Source: Pseudomonas flavescens (GTDB taxonomy: Bacteria; Pseudomonadota; Gammaproteobacteria; Pseudomonadales; Pseudomonadaceae). From it: a stretch of 64,000 nt of DNA. Positions 10,705 to 21,247 of the stretch are shown here, piece after piece (within the stretch, counting starts at the first letter, position 1; every line of letters begins with the position of its first letter). The notes under the pieces are model-generated. The model saw nothing but the letters and a program-made list of their open reading frames with translations, did not search any database and was not told the DNA's origin. Where the stretch lies: assembly GCF_013408425.1 (NCBI RefSeq), contig NZ_JACBYV010000001.1:5887878-5951877 (forward strand). The letters are read 5' to 3'. A program made the position numbers and the translations under genes.

Positions 10705-11541
10705 ATGGATATGAGCGTCGACCAGTTGGTCGTCATGTCGCAGGCCTGGATCCCGGTGTTGCTGCAGTACAGTGGCAAGCTGACCCTGGCCATCTTCACC
10801 TTGCTGATTGGCTGGTGGCTGATCAGCAAACTCACCAACAAGTTCAGCGCATTGATGGACGGCCGCAAGGTCGACCGTGCCCTGAGCAGCTTCATCGGCA
10901 GCCTGGCCAGCATCATCCTGAAAGTGCTGTTGATCATCAGCGTCGCTTCGATGATCGGTGTGGAAACCACCTCGTTCATCGCCGTGATCGGTGCTGCCGG
11001 TCTGGCCATCGGCCTGGCGCTGCAGGGCAGCCTGGCGAACTTCGCCGGCGGTGTGTTGATCATGCTGTTCCGACCGTTCAAGGCCGGTGACTTCATCGAG
11101 GCTCAGGGTGTTTCCGGTTCCGTCGATTACATCCAGATCTTCCACACCGTGTTGCGTACCGGCGACAACAAGGTGGTGATAGTGCCCAACGGCACGCTGT
11201 CCAACGGCATCATCACCAACCACTCACGGCAGACGACCCGCCAGGTGCTGTACGACGTGAAGCTCGATTATGACGCTGACCTGTCGAAGGCCCGAGACGT
11301 GTTGCTGGCGCTGTCCAAGGACGCGCGGGTGCATCAGGATCCGGCACCGGTCGTGGTGGTGTCCAGCCTGGGCGAGACCTCGATCAACCTGTCGCTGCGC
11401 ATGTGGACCTCGGCCGGCGACTACTGGCCGGTGATCTTCATGCTCAATGAAAGCGTGCGTGATCGCCTGCGTGCCGAGGGTGTCGAACTGGCGCAGCCAC
11501 CACGCATGGTGCAGGTGCAGCAGCAGGGCAGGGCGGGTTGA
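10705..11541 (+). CDS. mscS: Small-conductance mechanosensitive channel MscS
   Basis: The 278-residue protein has three membrane helices in its first 125 residues. The third is the pore helix with the Ala/Gly-rich packing pattern (GAAGLAIGLALQGSLANFAGG) followed by FRPFKAGDFIE at the membrane exit, then the soluble vestibule. It opens under membrane tension to release solutes during osmotic downshock. The length is the same class as E. coli MscS (286). AAGGAG lies 7 bases before the ATG. The gene is convergent with ampG across a shared terminator. Confidence 0.94.
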   Translation: MDMSVDQLVVMSQAWIPVLLQYSGKLTLAIFTLLIGWWLISKLTNKFSALMDGRKVDRALSSFIGSLASIILKVLLIISVASMIGVETTSFIAVIGAAGLAIGLALQGSLANFAGGVLIMLFRPFKAGDFIEAQGVSGSVDYIQIFHTVLRTGDNKVVIVPNGTLSNGIITNHSRQTTRQVLYDVKLDYDADLSKARDVLLALSKDARVHQDPAPVVVVSSLGETSINLSLRMWTSAGDYWPVIFMLNESVRDRLRAEGVELAQPPRMVQVQQQGRAG

Positions 11542-11560
11542 TAGCAGCCCCTCTGCCAGA

Positions 11561-11594
11561 CATGAAAAAGCCGACGGTCGTCGGCTTTTTCATG
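11561..11594. terminator. Bidirectional terminator between mscS and ampG
   Basis: A perfect 15-bp stem (CATGAAAAAGCCGAC with its complement) encloses a 4-base loop. A-run and T-run flanks make it work in both directions. It lies between two convergent genes, 20 bases after the mscS stop and 8 bases before the ampG end. Confidence 0.9.
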
Positions 11595-11602
11595 GGCCGA
11601 AG

Positions 11603-13147
11603 TCAGGCTTCGGGCTTCTCGGGTTCGCTGCTCGGCGCCATCGGCCGGCCGCCATGGCGGTGCCACTGGACCAGGATCAGGATCAGGGTCGGAACGCCCA
11701 TCAGCGCGGTGATCAGGAAGAAGTCGGCATAGCCGTACTTTTCCACCAGCACGCCCGAGTAGCCACCGATCAGGCGTGGCAGCAGCAGCATGATCGAGCT
11801 GAGCAGGGCGTACTGGGTGGCCGAGAACTTCAGGTTGGTGAGGCTCGACAGGTAGGCGACGAAGGCGGCAGTGGCCAGCCCCGAGCTGAAGTTGTCGGCG
11901 GAGATGGTGAAGATCAGCATCTGCAGATCCGCGCCCATGCCGGCCAGCATCAGGAACAGCAGGTTGGTCGCCGCCGAAGCCACGCCGCCGATGAAGAGGA
12001 TCGGCATGATGCCGAAGCGCACGATCAGCAGGCCGCCGGCACCGGCACCGACCAGGGTCATGATCAAGCCGAACAGCTTGCTGACGCTGGCGATCTGATC
12101 CTTGGTGAAACCCTGGTCGATGTAGAACACGTTGGCCATTACGCCCATCACCGTGTCGGACATGCGATAGGTGGCGATCAACCCGAGCAGCAGCAAGGCC
12201 TGCCAGCGGTAGCGCAGGATGAAGTCGTTGACCGGAGTCAGCACGGGAGCCAGGCCGCGGCGGCCGAAGGTCGACAGGCACAGGCAGGTGAGGATGGTGT
12301 AGAGGATGGCGCGCAGGAAGGCACGGTCCTCGAGCAGCAGATCCAGCAGGGTGGCTTCACCGGTGATCAGGCTGGGGAAGTCGGTGTTGTACAACTGGGT
12401 GAACATGGCCGGTACCGAGACCAGCAGAACGATCAGCACCAGCACCGATGCGATCTGGTGGCTGAATCCGTACTTGGCGGCTGCCAGCTGGGTCTTCAGG
12501 GAGACGTCGGGCTCCTTCATCCACAGGCTGGTGAGCAGGCCCGGCAGCATCAGCAGGGCGAACAGCAGATAGGTCCCGGCCCAGGCAGCGTGCTGGTAAA
12601 GCAGGGTGGTGGAGCCCAGCCCTTCGGCCACGTAAAGCGCGCCGGCGGTGGCCAGCAGCGCCGCGACCCGGTAACCGGCCATGTAGCTGGCAGCCAGAGC
12701 GGCCTGGCGGGTGTCGTCGACGATCTCCAGGCGGTAGGCATCGACGGCGATGTCCTGGGTCGCCGAAGCGAAGGCCACCAGCACCGCCAGGGCGATCAGC
12801 CAGGTCAGGTGGGTATGCGGATCGCACAGCGCCATACCCGCGAGGCCGATGGCGATCAGAATTTGCGACAGCACCAGCCAGGAGCGGCGCCTGCCCAACT
12901 TGCCGAGCAGTGGCAGGCGCCATTGGTCGAGCAATGGCGACCACACCCATTTGAATGCATAGGCCAGGCCGATCAGGCTGGCGAAACCGATGGTTTCCCG
13001 CGCCACGCCTGCTTCGCGCAACCACACGGAAAGTGTCGAGAACACCAGCATGTAAGGCAGGCCAGCGGCGAACCCGAGCAGCAGGAGAACCAGTGTCGAA
13101 GGACTGGAATAGGCGGCGATCGCGTCGCGCCAGCTTTTACGATGCAT
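11603..13147 (-). CDS. ampG: AmpG muropeptide permease
   Basis: AmpG imports GlcNAc-anhydroMurNAc peptides into the cytoplasm for cell-wall recycling, and so controls AmpR-dependent beta-lactamase induction. The 514-residue MFS protein has about 14 predicted helices. Its N-terminal GFAAGLPYMLVFSTLSVWLRE and WSPLLDQW segments are typical of AmpG. Pseudomonads often carry two permeases of this type, AmpG and AmpP. The position near yajQ and mscS matches the ampG locus as I recall it. Confidence 0.9.
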   Translation of the reverse strand: MHRKSWRDAIAAYSSPSTLVLLLLGFAAGLPYMLVFSTLSVWLREAGVARETIGFASLIGLAYAFKWVWSPLLDQWRLPLLGKLGRRRSWLVLSQILIAIGLAGMALCDPHTHLTWLIALAVLVAFASATQDIAVDAYRLEIVDDTRQAALAASYMAGYRVAALLATAGALYVAEGLGSTTLLYQHAAWAGTYLLFALLMLPGLLTSLWMKEPDVSLKTQLAAAKYGFSHQIASVLVLIVLLVSVPAMFTQLYNTDFPSLITGEATLLDLLLEDRAFLRAILYTILTCLCLSTFGRRGLAPVLTPVNDFILRYRWQALLLLGLIATYRMSDTVMGVMANVFYIDQGFTKDQIASVSKLFGLIMTLVGAGAGGLLIVRFGIMPILFIGGVASAATNLLFLMLAGMGADLQMLIFTISADNFSSGLATAAFVAYLSSLTNLKFSATQYALLSSIMLLLPRLIGGYSGVLVEKYGYADFFLITALMGVPTLILILVQWHRHGGRPMAPSSEPEKPEA

Positions 13148-13250
13148 TGAACGGGGTCGGCCTGGAGGGAGAAGACATGAACAAATGGCGCACTCTAGGG
13201 GCTAGGGTCGGGTCAGTGCAAGCCAGCCATGCCGTGGTCGCATCGAGGTG

Positions 13251-13619
13251 TCAGGCCTCGTGCTCCAGAGGGCGCCAGCCATGACGTCGGATATCCACCC
13301 GACCATTGTGGGATAGCACCCCTTCGACGCGCAATCGGGCGCGTTGTTCAACACCGCTTGGCGTGTCGTCCGTCAGGCTCAGACGGCCCCCTGCGGCGAC
13401 TACCCGGTGCCAGGGCAGGACGGTGCCGTCAGGCAGCTGGCTCAGCGTACGGCCCACCCAACGGGCGGCGCGACCCAGCCCGGCGAGGTCCGCCAATTGA
13501 CCATAAGTGACCACCTTGCCGGTGGGTACCTGAGCGAGTGCCAGGTACAGGGCATCGCGGCGAGCCTGCTGATCCGCATCGGCCAGTGGCATGCTGTAAT
13601 CCGCTTGTCGTTTGGCCAT
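13251..13619 (-). CDS. Alkyltransferase-like protein (MGMT family without catalytic Cys)
   Basis: The 122-residue protein is a lone MGMT DNA-binding domain. It has the helix-turn-helix (TYGQLADLAGLGRAARWVG) and the active-site loop, but the loop reads PWHRV instead of PCHRV, with Trp70 in place of the acceptor cysteine. It therefore belongs to the Atl group (compare E. coli YbaZ), which binds O6-alkylguanine and hands it to nucleotide excision repair without removing the alkyl group. ATG 13619 is preferred. An upstream in-frame start at 13670 adds 17 basic residues not expected in the family. Confidence 0.9.
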   Translation of the reverse strand: MAKRQADYSMPLADADQQARRDALYLALAQVPTGKVVTYGQLADLAGLGRAARWVGRTLSQLPDGTVLPWHRVVAAGGRLSLTDDTPSGVEQRARLRVEGVLSHNGRVDIRRHGWRPLEHEA

Positions 13620-13768
13620 GGCTGGCTCCTGGGGGCGTGACCGCCTGGCGCGGCATTTTCTGCGCCCCATCGTGAACTCGCGTGAATTCCGTCGGTCATT
13701 TCTTGCTCATATAACGGGTATGCGGATAATGCCCGATTTATCGCGAACCGGAGCACCAGCATCCGCTT

Positions 13769-14773
13769 ATGTTTACTCGAACTCTGTTGTGCCTGAGCCT
13801 CAGTACGGCGGCGATGCCGCTGATGGCCGATACCGTCTGGATGAAGAACGGTGACCGTCTGACCGGAACCATCAAGGTTCTCGATGGCGGCAAGCTGCTT
13901 CTGGAAACCGATTACGGTGGTTCCATTCCTCTGGACTGGAAAAAGATCGCGACACTCGACAGCGAACAGGAGTTGCTGGTCAAGGAGAACGACATCACTG
14001 GCGAGCGGGCCAAGTCGCTGCAGGCCTCCGACGCTGGCAAGGTCACCCTCGCCAACGGCGATGCGCCGAAGACCGTCGAGCTGGCGAGCATCAAGCAGAT
14101 CATGAAGCCCAAGCCCTTCGTCGAAGACTTCATGTGGAAGGGCAACGTCGACGTGGCCATGGATTACAAGCGCGCCGAGAGCGACACCGATGACTACGAC
14201 ATCGATGTGAAGACCCAGGCGCGGCATGGCAAATGGCGCCACAACGCCACGCTGGACTACAACCGCGAGCTTCGCAACGACGTGGTCAGCACCGACAACT
14301 GGGGCACCGAGTACGCCCTGGACCGCTTCCTCGACGAGCAATGGTTCTGGCAGGGGCGTCTGGAGTACAAGCGCGACAAGATCGAAGATCTGGAGCGTCA
14401 GCGCACCATCGGTACCGGTCCGGGTTACCAGTTCTGGGACAACGAGCTGGGCGCGCTCTCCGTTGCCGGGCTGCTCAACCGTTCCGACTACGAATACTCC
14501 AATGGCGAGAAAGACAATTTCTACGCCATCAGCATGCGCTGGGATTACAACCGTTACCTGATCGGCAAGACCTTCGAGCTGTTCAGCACCGGTGAGCTGG
14601 GCAAGCCGCTGGCCAGCGCCGCCGACTACTCCCTGGATGCCGAAGTGGGCCTGCGTTACAAGGTCACCGACTGGGCATCCCTGAACATGAAGGCCTCGAA
14701 GGATCAGGTCAGCGGTTCGGAAGGCGACAAGGACGAGACCCGCTACACCGTTGGTTTCGGGGTAGGTTGGTAA
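13769..14773 (+). CDS. DUF481 family outer-membrane protein (YdiY-like)
   Basis: The 334-residue protein has a cleavable signal peptide (about 1-20, ending PLMADT). A short N-terminal domain beginning VWMKNGDRLTGTI follows (about 21-110). A DUF481 region with alternating aromatic residues comes next, as in a membrane beta-barrel, ending with the aromatic-terminal strand YTVGFGVGW. The function is unknown, and the location is probably the outer membrane. It is divergent from the Atl gene across a 149-base gap that must hold both promoters. Confidence 0.85.
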   Translation: MFTRTLLCLSLSTAAMPLMADTVWMKNGDRLTGTIKVLDGGKLLLETDYGGSIPLDWKKIATLDSEQELLVKENDITGERAKSLQASDAGKVTLANGDAPKTVELASIKQIMKPKPFVEDFMWKGNVDVAMDYKRAESDTDDYDIDVKTQARHGKWRHNATLDYNRELRNDVVSTDNWGTEYALDRFLDEQWFWQGRLEYKRDKIEDLERQRTIGTGPGYQFWDNELGALSVAGLLNRSDYEYSNGEKDNFYAISMRWDYNRYLIGKTFELFSTGELGKPLASAADYSLDAEVGLRYKVTDWASLNMKASKDQVSGSEGDKDETRYTVGFGVGW

Positions 14774-14796
14774 TCCGCCCCAAGTGCCGCATGCAA

Positions 14797-14825
14797 AAAA
14801 AGCCCTGCATTATGCAGGGCTTTTT
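14797..14825. terminator. Intrinsic terminator after the DUF481 gene
   Basis: An inverted repeat AAAAAGCCCTGCAT / ATGCAGGGCTTTTT is centred on one base. It has A- and T-runs on both sides, so it can stop transcription of both the DUF481 gene and the convergent SDR gene. Confidence 0.9.
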
Positions 14826-14840
14826 CGTGGGCCATGGCTA

Positions 14841-15599
14841 TTACAGGCGAACGCCACCATCGAGCTCGAGAATGCGCCCGGTGAAGTAGTCGTTTTCCAG
14901 CAGGTAGGCCACCGAATGGGCAATTTCCCGTGGCTTGCCCAGGCGCTTGAGCGGAATGACCGCCGTCATGCGCTCCAGTGCTTCGGGTTTCATGCTGGCG
15001 ACCATGTCGGTTTCGATGAAACCCGGCGCCACCCCCGCCACGCGGATGCCATAACGGGCCAGCTCGCGGGCCCAGACCACGGTGTCGGCGGCGACGCCGG
15101 CCTTGGCGGCCGAGTAGTTGGCCTGACCGACGTTGCCGGCCCGGGAAACCGAAGAAATATTGATGATCGCGCCTTCGTTCTGCAGTTCGATCATCTTCGC
15201 CGCCACTTCCCGCGTGCACAGGAACACGCCGGTCAGGTTCACGTCGATCACCGACTGCCACTGTGCCAGGCTCATCTTGCTCATTTCGCCGTCCTTGACC
15301 TTGATGGTCAGGCCGTCGCGCAGAATCCCGGCGTTGTTGACCAGGCCATTGATCGAGCCGAAGTCTTCGGCGATCTGGGCGATGGTCTGGGTGACCTGCT
15401 CTTCACTGGCCACGTTGCACAGATAGGTGCGGGCCTGAACGCCCAGCGCCCGGCAGGCCGCTGCGGTGTCATCGAGTTTCTCCTGGTTGAGATCGACCAG
15501 GGCCAGACGCACCCGTTTCTCGGCGAGGTACTCGGCCATGGCCCGGCCAAGGCCCTGACCGCCGCCGGTGATGATGATGACCTTGTCTTCGAGTTGCAT
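14841..15599 (-). CDS. Short-chain dehydrogenase/reductase, FabG-like
   Basis: The 252-residue protein is a classical [11 protein letters not shown] at 11-18 binds the cofactor, NNAG is at 88-91, the catalytic Ser is at about 150 and the YxxxK pair is Tyr162/Lys166. An acidic residue (Asp36) after the second strand favours NAD(H) over NADP(H). The overall form resembles 3-oxoacyl-ACP reductases and hydroxyacyl-CoA dehydrogenases. The substrate is unknown. It is divergent from the HugZ-like gene. Confidence 0.88.
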   Translation of the reverse strand: MQLEDKVIIITGGGQGLGRAMAEYLAEKRVRLALVDLNQEKLDDTAAACRALGVQARTYLCNVASEEQVTQTIAQIAEDFGSINGLVNNAGILRDGLTIKVKDGEMSKMSLAQWQSVIDVNLTGVFLCTREVAAKMIELQNEGAIINISSVSRAGNVGQANYSAAKAGVAADTVVWARELARYGIRVAGVAPGFIETDMVASMKPEALERMTAVIPLKRLGKPREIAHSVAYLLENDYFTGRILELDGGVRL

Positions 15600-15691
15600 G
15601 CCAATCCCCTTCGAATCAGTTTGGCGGGATGCCGTTACCGCACTGTAGCGATTATCCTAAGCGCTTGTCTGCGTCCGTCGGGAGTCTTGAT

Positions 15692-16423
15692 ATGAGTGTG
15701 CAAGCCAATCGCCAGGCCCGGGAGTTGCTGCTCGGGGAGTACCGTGGCGCGTTGTCCACTCACTCCAGAGCGATGCCCGGCTTTCCTTTCGGCTCGGTGG
15801 TGCCCTACTGCCTGGATGCTCAGGGTTGGCCGCTGATCCTGATCAGCCGCATTGCCCAGCACACCCATAACCTCAAGGCGGACGCGAAGTGCTCGCTGTT
15901 GGTCGGGGAGCGCGGTGCCGAAGACGTTCAGGCGGTGGGGCGTCTGACCCTGCTGGCCGAAGCGAAGACGCTCCATGAGGCTGCCGATATCGAAGCGGCC
16001 GCCGAGCGCTATTACCGGTACTTTCCCGAATCACGCGGTTATCACAGTGCCCACGACTTCGATTTCTGGCGCTTGCAGCCCGTACGCTGGCGTTACATCG
16101 GCGGTTTCGGCGCGATTCACTGGCTCGATCAGGTGGCGCTGGATAACCACTTCGCCGGTGACACCGAGCTGCGCATGCTCGAACACATGAACAGCGACCA
16201 TGCCGACGCCATCGCGCATTACGTCGCCCTGAGCGGGCTGCCCGCTACGGAACCTGCGCGGATGGTGGGTATCGACAGTGAGGGATTTCACCTGCGTATA
16301 GGCCACAGCCTCTACTGGCTGGCCTTTCCAATATCCTGTAACACTGCCGGGGAGGTGCGCGAAGCCTTGGTGCGCCTGGCGCGGGCCGACACGTGGCCAG
16401 AGCAATTCGAGACTTCAGCTTGA
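15692..16423 (+). CDS. HugZ-like heme-utilisation / pyridoxamine-phosphate-oxidase-fold protein
   Basis: The 243-residue protein combines an N-terminal flavin-reductase-like split barrel (about 10-150, with RAMPGFPFGSVVPY and the following strands) and a C-terminal DUF2470 domain (about 160-240, with EHMNSDHADAIAHY). This is the HugZ/CREG arrangement, in which some members bind or degrade heme and others are of unknown function. ATG 15692 follows GGGAG at a good distance. An earlier in-frame start would run through the promoter region shared with the SDR gene. Confidence 0.85.
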   Translation: MSVQANRQARELLLGEYRGALSTHSRAMPGFPFGSVVPYCLDAQGWPLILISRIAQHTHNLKADAKCSLLVGERGAEDVQAVGRLTLLAEAKTLHEAADIEAAAERYYRYFPESRGYHSAHDFDFWRLQPVRWRYIGGFGAIHWLDQVALDNHFAGDTELRMLEHMNSDHADAIAHYVALSGLPATEPARMVGIDSEGFHLRIGHSLYWLAFPISCNTAGEVREALVRLARADTWPEQFETSA

Positions 16424-16486
16424 ATTAAGCGCAACACCCCATACTTACCTCCTACTGGAAGTCGTTCTTCCGTCAAGGAAACCGCG

Positions 16487-16951
16487 ATGCGCATTTTCAT
16501 GTTGTTGTTCCTGCTGTTCCCGATTCTGGAACTGGCAGTGCTTATTTCGGTGGGCAGTGCCATTGGCGTGCTGCCGACCATTGCCCTGGTGATCGCGACG
16601 TCGATCTTCGGTGGCCTGATGCTGCGTATTGCCGGCATCACGACTGCCTGGCGTGCCCGCGAAAGGCTGGCCCGTGGTGAAATGCCCGACCAGGAGGTTC
16701 TGCAGGGCTTGATGATGGCGGTTGGTGGCGGTCTGCTGCTGCTGCCGGGCTTCATCACCGATGTCATCGGCCTGCTGTGTCTGCTGCCGTTCACCCGTCG
16801 CAAGCTGGTCGAACGCGTGCGTCGCCGGGCCGCCGAGCAGGCCGAGCGTCAGCGCGCCTTCGCCGACGACCTGGCTGCGCGCAATGGCCAGCCGGGCTCC
16901 GGTGGCCATCGTCCGAACGTGCTCGAAGGCGAGTACGAACGCCGCGACTGA
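16487..16951 (+). CDS. fxsA: FxsA family membrane protein
   Basis: The 154-residue protein has three hydrophobic segments in its first 110 residues. The family signature is spread over the beginning (LFLLFPILELAVLISVG) and the LLLLPGFITDVIGLLCLLP stretch, followed by a basic, soluble tail. FxsA in E. coli relieves F-plasmid exclusion of phage T7 when overproduced. Its ordinary role is unknown. It lies directly upstream of groES, as in other pseudomonads, but a terminator and a heat-shock promoter separate them. Confidence 0.9.
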   Translation: MRIFMLLFLLFPILELAVLISVGSAIGVLPTIALVIATSIFGGLMLRIAGITTAWRARERLARGEMPDQEVLQGLMMAVGGGLLLLPGFITDVIGLLCLLPFTRRKLVERVRRRAAEQAERQRAFADDLAARNGQPGSGGHRPNVLEGEYERRD

Positions 16952-16972
16952 CCGAGCCCGGTTTCGCTGCAA

Positions 16973-17016
16973 GCGAGCCCCGATCTGGCCACGCCAGTTC
17001 GGGGCTCGCCGTTTTC
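16973..17016 (+). terminator. Terminator after fxsA
   Basis: A perfect 11-bp stem (GCGAGCCCCGA / TCGGGGCTCGC) with a 15-base loop is followed by GTTTT. It lies 22 bases after the fxsA stop and insulates groESL. Confidence 0.8.
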
Positions 17017-17065
17017 GCACGGACGATTTTCGTTCCCCTGGCGGGAAAAAAATTCACCCCGCACC

Positions 17066-17093
17066 CTTGAATTGCTCTTGTTCGACCTTATGT
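17066..17093 (+). promoter_or_regulatory. Sigma-32 type heat-shock promoter of groESL
   Basis: CTTGAA (17066-17071) matches the sigma-32 -35 element. After 14 bases, CCTTATGT (17086-17093) approximates its CCCCATNT -10 element. It lies about 130 bases before groES, leaving a long leader. No CIRCE inverted repeat was seen, consistent with sigma-32 rather than HrcA control. Confidence 0.7.
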
Positions 17094-17223
17094 AGCGGTC
17101 ACCGCAAGGTTTTTCAGCGTATCTGCGCTGAAACATATTTCGGCGTTACGTGTAGTGCGCAGCGCCATGATCCTGCCGGTGAGAACACCGGTTGAAGTCA
17201 ACAACTATTGGGAGAGATCGACA

Positions 17224-17517
17224 ATGAAGCTTCGTCCTTTGCATGACCGCGTCGTGATCCGTCGCAGCGAAGAAGAAACCAAAACCGCTGGCGGTATCGT
17301 GCTGCCGGGCTCGGCCGCTGAGAAGCCGAATCAGGGCGAAATCGTTGCTGTTGGCACTGGCCGCGTTCTGGATAGCGGTGAAGTCCGTGCACTGGCCGTC
17401 AAGGTCGGTGACAAAGTGGTTTTCGGCCCTTACTCGGGTAGCAACACTGTCAAAGTCGACGGCGAAGACCTGCTGGTGATGAGCGAGAACGAAATCCTCG
17501 CTGTTGTCGAAGCCTGA
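17224..17517 (+). CDS. groES: Co-chaperonin GroES
   Basis: The 97-residue protein begins [14 protein letters not shown] and ends with NEILAVVE, both typical of GroES. The mobile loop (about 17-32) includes [14 protein letters not shown], which contacts GroEL. Seven copies form the lid over the GroEL chamber. GGGAGA lies 8 bases before ATG 17224, and an in-frame ATG 69 bases upstream has no such site. It is followed by groEL after 48 bases. Confidence 0.98.
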   Translation: MKLRPLHDRVVIRRSEEETKTAGGIVLPGSAAEKPNQGEIVAVGTGRVLDSGEVRALAVKVGDKVVFGPYSGSNTVKVDGEDLLVMSENEILAVVEA

Positions 17518-17553
17518 TTTCCCGCGAATCTCCGTTTAACCGTCAAGAATTGA

Positions 17554-19206
<1,653 letters not shown>

Positions 19207-19231
19207 GCCACCCGGCACCTGCAGTAACGAG

Positions 19232-19261
19232 AAACCCCGCGCTTGCCGCGGGGTTTTTTTA
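19232..19261 (+). terminator. groESL terminator
   Basis: A perfect 9-bp stem (AACCCCGCG / CGCGGGGTT) with a 5-base loop is followed by a run of seven T, 26 bases after the groEL stop. This is a textbook intrinsic terminator. Confidence 0.93.
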
Positions 19262-19380
19262 TCTGTAGTTTCTGGCGACCGCCATGGCGGTATACCGTTC
19301 GTCTTGAGAAAAGTTGCAACTGCTTATCGTGATCTAGTGTTAGCAGACGGCGTTTGCAGCGCCATCAAGAGGTTGCACTC

Positions 19381-19608
19381 ATGAGATTAGAAATAGCGCG
19401 AGGTTTGTTCCTTGTGGCGGCGCTCAGTGTATCGGTGGCAGCGGCTGCTTCCTGGTACGAACCTGGCCATGGCGTGGTGAGCAGCCATGGGCGCAGCTAT
19501 TGTGCCAACCCCGATCTCAAACGCACCTCGGCGGCCCAGGCGCAGGCCAGTCAGAATCTGCTCTGGTTGGTGTTGGGCCTGTCTCAGGGCATGCGACCGC
19601 AAGGTTGA
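19381..19608 (+). CDS. Small secreted protein of unknown function downstream of groEL
   Basis: The predicted 75-residue protein has a clear signal peptide (about 1-22, ending AAAAASWY) and a short mature part with one cysteine (SYCANPDL) and a hydrophobic patch (NLLWLVLGL). AAGAGG lies 9 bases before ATG 19381. I recall a similar small gene after groEL in other pseudomonads (PA4384-like), but no function is known to me. With a single Cys, disulfide bonding would need dimerisation. No lipobox is present. Confidence 0.65.
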   Translation: MRLEIARGLFLVAALSVSVAAAASWYEPGHGVVSSHGRSYCANPDLKRTSAAQAQASQNLLWLVLGLSQGMRPQG

Positions 19609-19720
19609 AAAAACCCACTCTCGTTCCGTTGGCAAAATAGTGAATTTCTCCACGGCTGGAAAACTCCGATACCCTGCGAGCTGACCCGAGCACATCGGCC
19701 AGATTTCAGGGAGTTCCAGC

Positions 19721-20551
19721 ATGTCCGCACAACAGCGCCTCGGCGAACGCTTCAGTCAGTTGCATCGACAGGATGGTCTGCTGGTGCTGCCCAACCCCTG
19801 GGATGCCGGCTCGGCGAAGATGCTCGCCAGCCTCGGCTTCCAGGCGCTGGCCACCACCAGCGCCGGGTTGGCGTTTTCTTTGGGCCGGCGTGACGCGGAA
19901 GGCGCGATATCCCGTGACGAAGCCCTGGCCAATGCCCGGGATATCGTCGCCGCCACGGCCCTGCCGGTGGCCGCGGATCTGGAAAACGGTTACGGCGACA
20001 GCCCCCAGGACTGTGCCGAGACCCTGCGTCTGGCGGCAGCGGTCGGCCTGGTCGGTGGCTCCATCGAGGACGCCACCGGGCGCGCCGATGCCCCCATCTA
20101 TGCGTTCGAGCTGGCAGTGGAGCGCATCCATGCCGCGGTCGCCGCTGCTCGTAGCCTGGGCTTTGCCTTCACCCTGACCGCGCGTGCAGAGAACTACCTG
20201 CACGGCCGCGCGGATCTGGACGACACCATCCGCCGTCTGGTGGCCTACGCCGAGGCGGGAGCCGACGTGCTCTATGCGCCGGGTCTGACAAGTCGCGAGG
20301 AGATCAGCGCGGTGGTGCAGGCGGTCGCGCCAAGACCGGTCAACGTGCTGGTCGGCTCGCCAAGCCTGAACCTGTCGCTGGACGAATTGGCCGAGCTCGG
20401 CGTCAAGCGCGTGAGCCTCGGCTCCAACCTGGCGCGGGTGGCTTATGGCGCCTTTCTGCAAGCCGCCACGGGGCTTGCCGACGGCGGCGATCTGCGTGGT
20501 GCCCAGCAAGCGGTGTCGTTCGACCGAATCAATGATCTGTTTCGCGGCTGA
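19721..20551 (+). CDS. Isocitrate lyase / PEP mutase family protein
   Basis: The 276-residue protein is a TIM-barrel of the PEP mutase/isocitrate lyase group. LPNPWDAGSAKML near the start and PVAADLENGYG, with metal-binding acidic residues, are characteristic. The isocitrate lyase signature KKCGH is absent, so it is more like carboxy-PEP mutase or 2-methylisocitrate-lyase-like proteins. The exact C-C or C-P bond reaction is not known. It is separated by 2 bases from the extensin-like gene. Confidence 0.85.
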   Translation: MSAQQRLGERFSQLHRQDGLLVLPNPWDAGSAKMLASLGFQALATTSAGLAFSLGRRDAEGAISRDEALANARDIVAATALPVAADLENGYGDSPQDCAETLRLAAAVGLVGGSIEDATGRADAPIYAFELAVERIHAAVAAARSLGFAFTLTARAENYLHGRADLDDTIRRLVAYAEAGADVLYAPGLTSREEISAVVQAVAPRPVNVLVGSPSLNLSLDELAELGVKRVSLGSNLARVAYGAFLQAATGLADGGDLRGAQQAVSFDRINDLFRG

Positions 20552-20553
20552 GC

Positions 20554-21243
20554 ATGCGCAATTTTCTGATCGCGTTGCTGTTGCTCGTCATGGTGGGCGG
20601 GCCGCTGGCGCTGTACCGGCAGTGGATCGACGTGCCGCCACGCTGGAACCCCTGGGCACCGCTGGACCTGCGCGATGCGCCGAACTGGCTGACCGGCTAC
20701 AAGCTTGGACGCCTGCAGGGCGATCCGGCGCTGTGCCGCACGGTGCTGGATACCTCGTCGCTGCGCTATGTGGCGTTGGCCGACAGCACACCTGCGGCCG
20801 ACTGCCCGCTGACCAACACGGTGCGCGTGCAGGGCAGCGATGTACGCTTGAGCAGCAGTTTCATCGCCACCTGCCCGGTGGCGGCGGCATTCGCCCTGTT
20901 CGAGCGGCACGGTTTGCAGCCGGCGGCGCAGGAGGTGTTCGGCCAGCGCGTCACCCAGATCGACCATGTCGGCAGCTTCGCCTGCCGCACCATCGCCGGC
21001 AGTCAGCGGCGCAGCCAGCACGCTTCGGCCAATGCCCTGGATATCGTCGGCTTCCGCCTGGCCAATGGCAGCCGCATCAGCGTGCTGCGTGATTGGCCCG
21101 GCAGCGATGACAAATCGCTGTTTCTGCGCCAGGTACAGAAGGCTGCCTGCGCGAGCTTCAACACCACCCTGGGCCCCGACTACAACGCGGCTCACCGCGA
21201 CCACTTCCATCTGGATATGGGCATGTTTCGGATGTGCCGCTGA
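20554..21243 (+). CDS. Extensin-like C-terminal domain protein
   Basis: The 229-residue protein has an N-terminal signal anchor (FLIALLLLVMVGGPLALY) and an extensin-like C domain (about 60-229). That domain contains four or more cysteines (CRTV, CPLT, CPVA, CRTIAG) and a metal-site-like ending HRDHFHLDMG, as in D-Ala-D-Ala-carboxypeptidase-like or LAS-type folds. A periplasmic cell-wall role is plausible, but no activity is established for the family as far as I know. It starts 2 bases after the preceding gene. Confidence 0.82.
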   Translation: MRNFLIALLLLVMVGGPLALYRQWIDVPPRWNPWAPLDLRDAPNWLTGYKLGRLQGDPALCRTVLDTSSLRYVALADSTPAADCPLTNTVRVQGSDVRLSSSFIATCPVAAAFALFERHGLQPAAQEVFGQRVTQIDHVGSFACRTIAGSQRRSQHASANALDIVGFRLANGSRISVLRDWPGSDDKSLFLRQVQKAACASFNTTLGPDYNAAHRDHFHLDMGMFRMCR

Positions 21244-21247
21244 GCGC

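Noticed and set aside
11447..13150. 567-codon plus-strand frame opposite ampG
   Set aside because: Gln/His/Gly-rich shadow of the 14-helix permease; no ribosome binding site and no domain.
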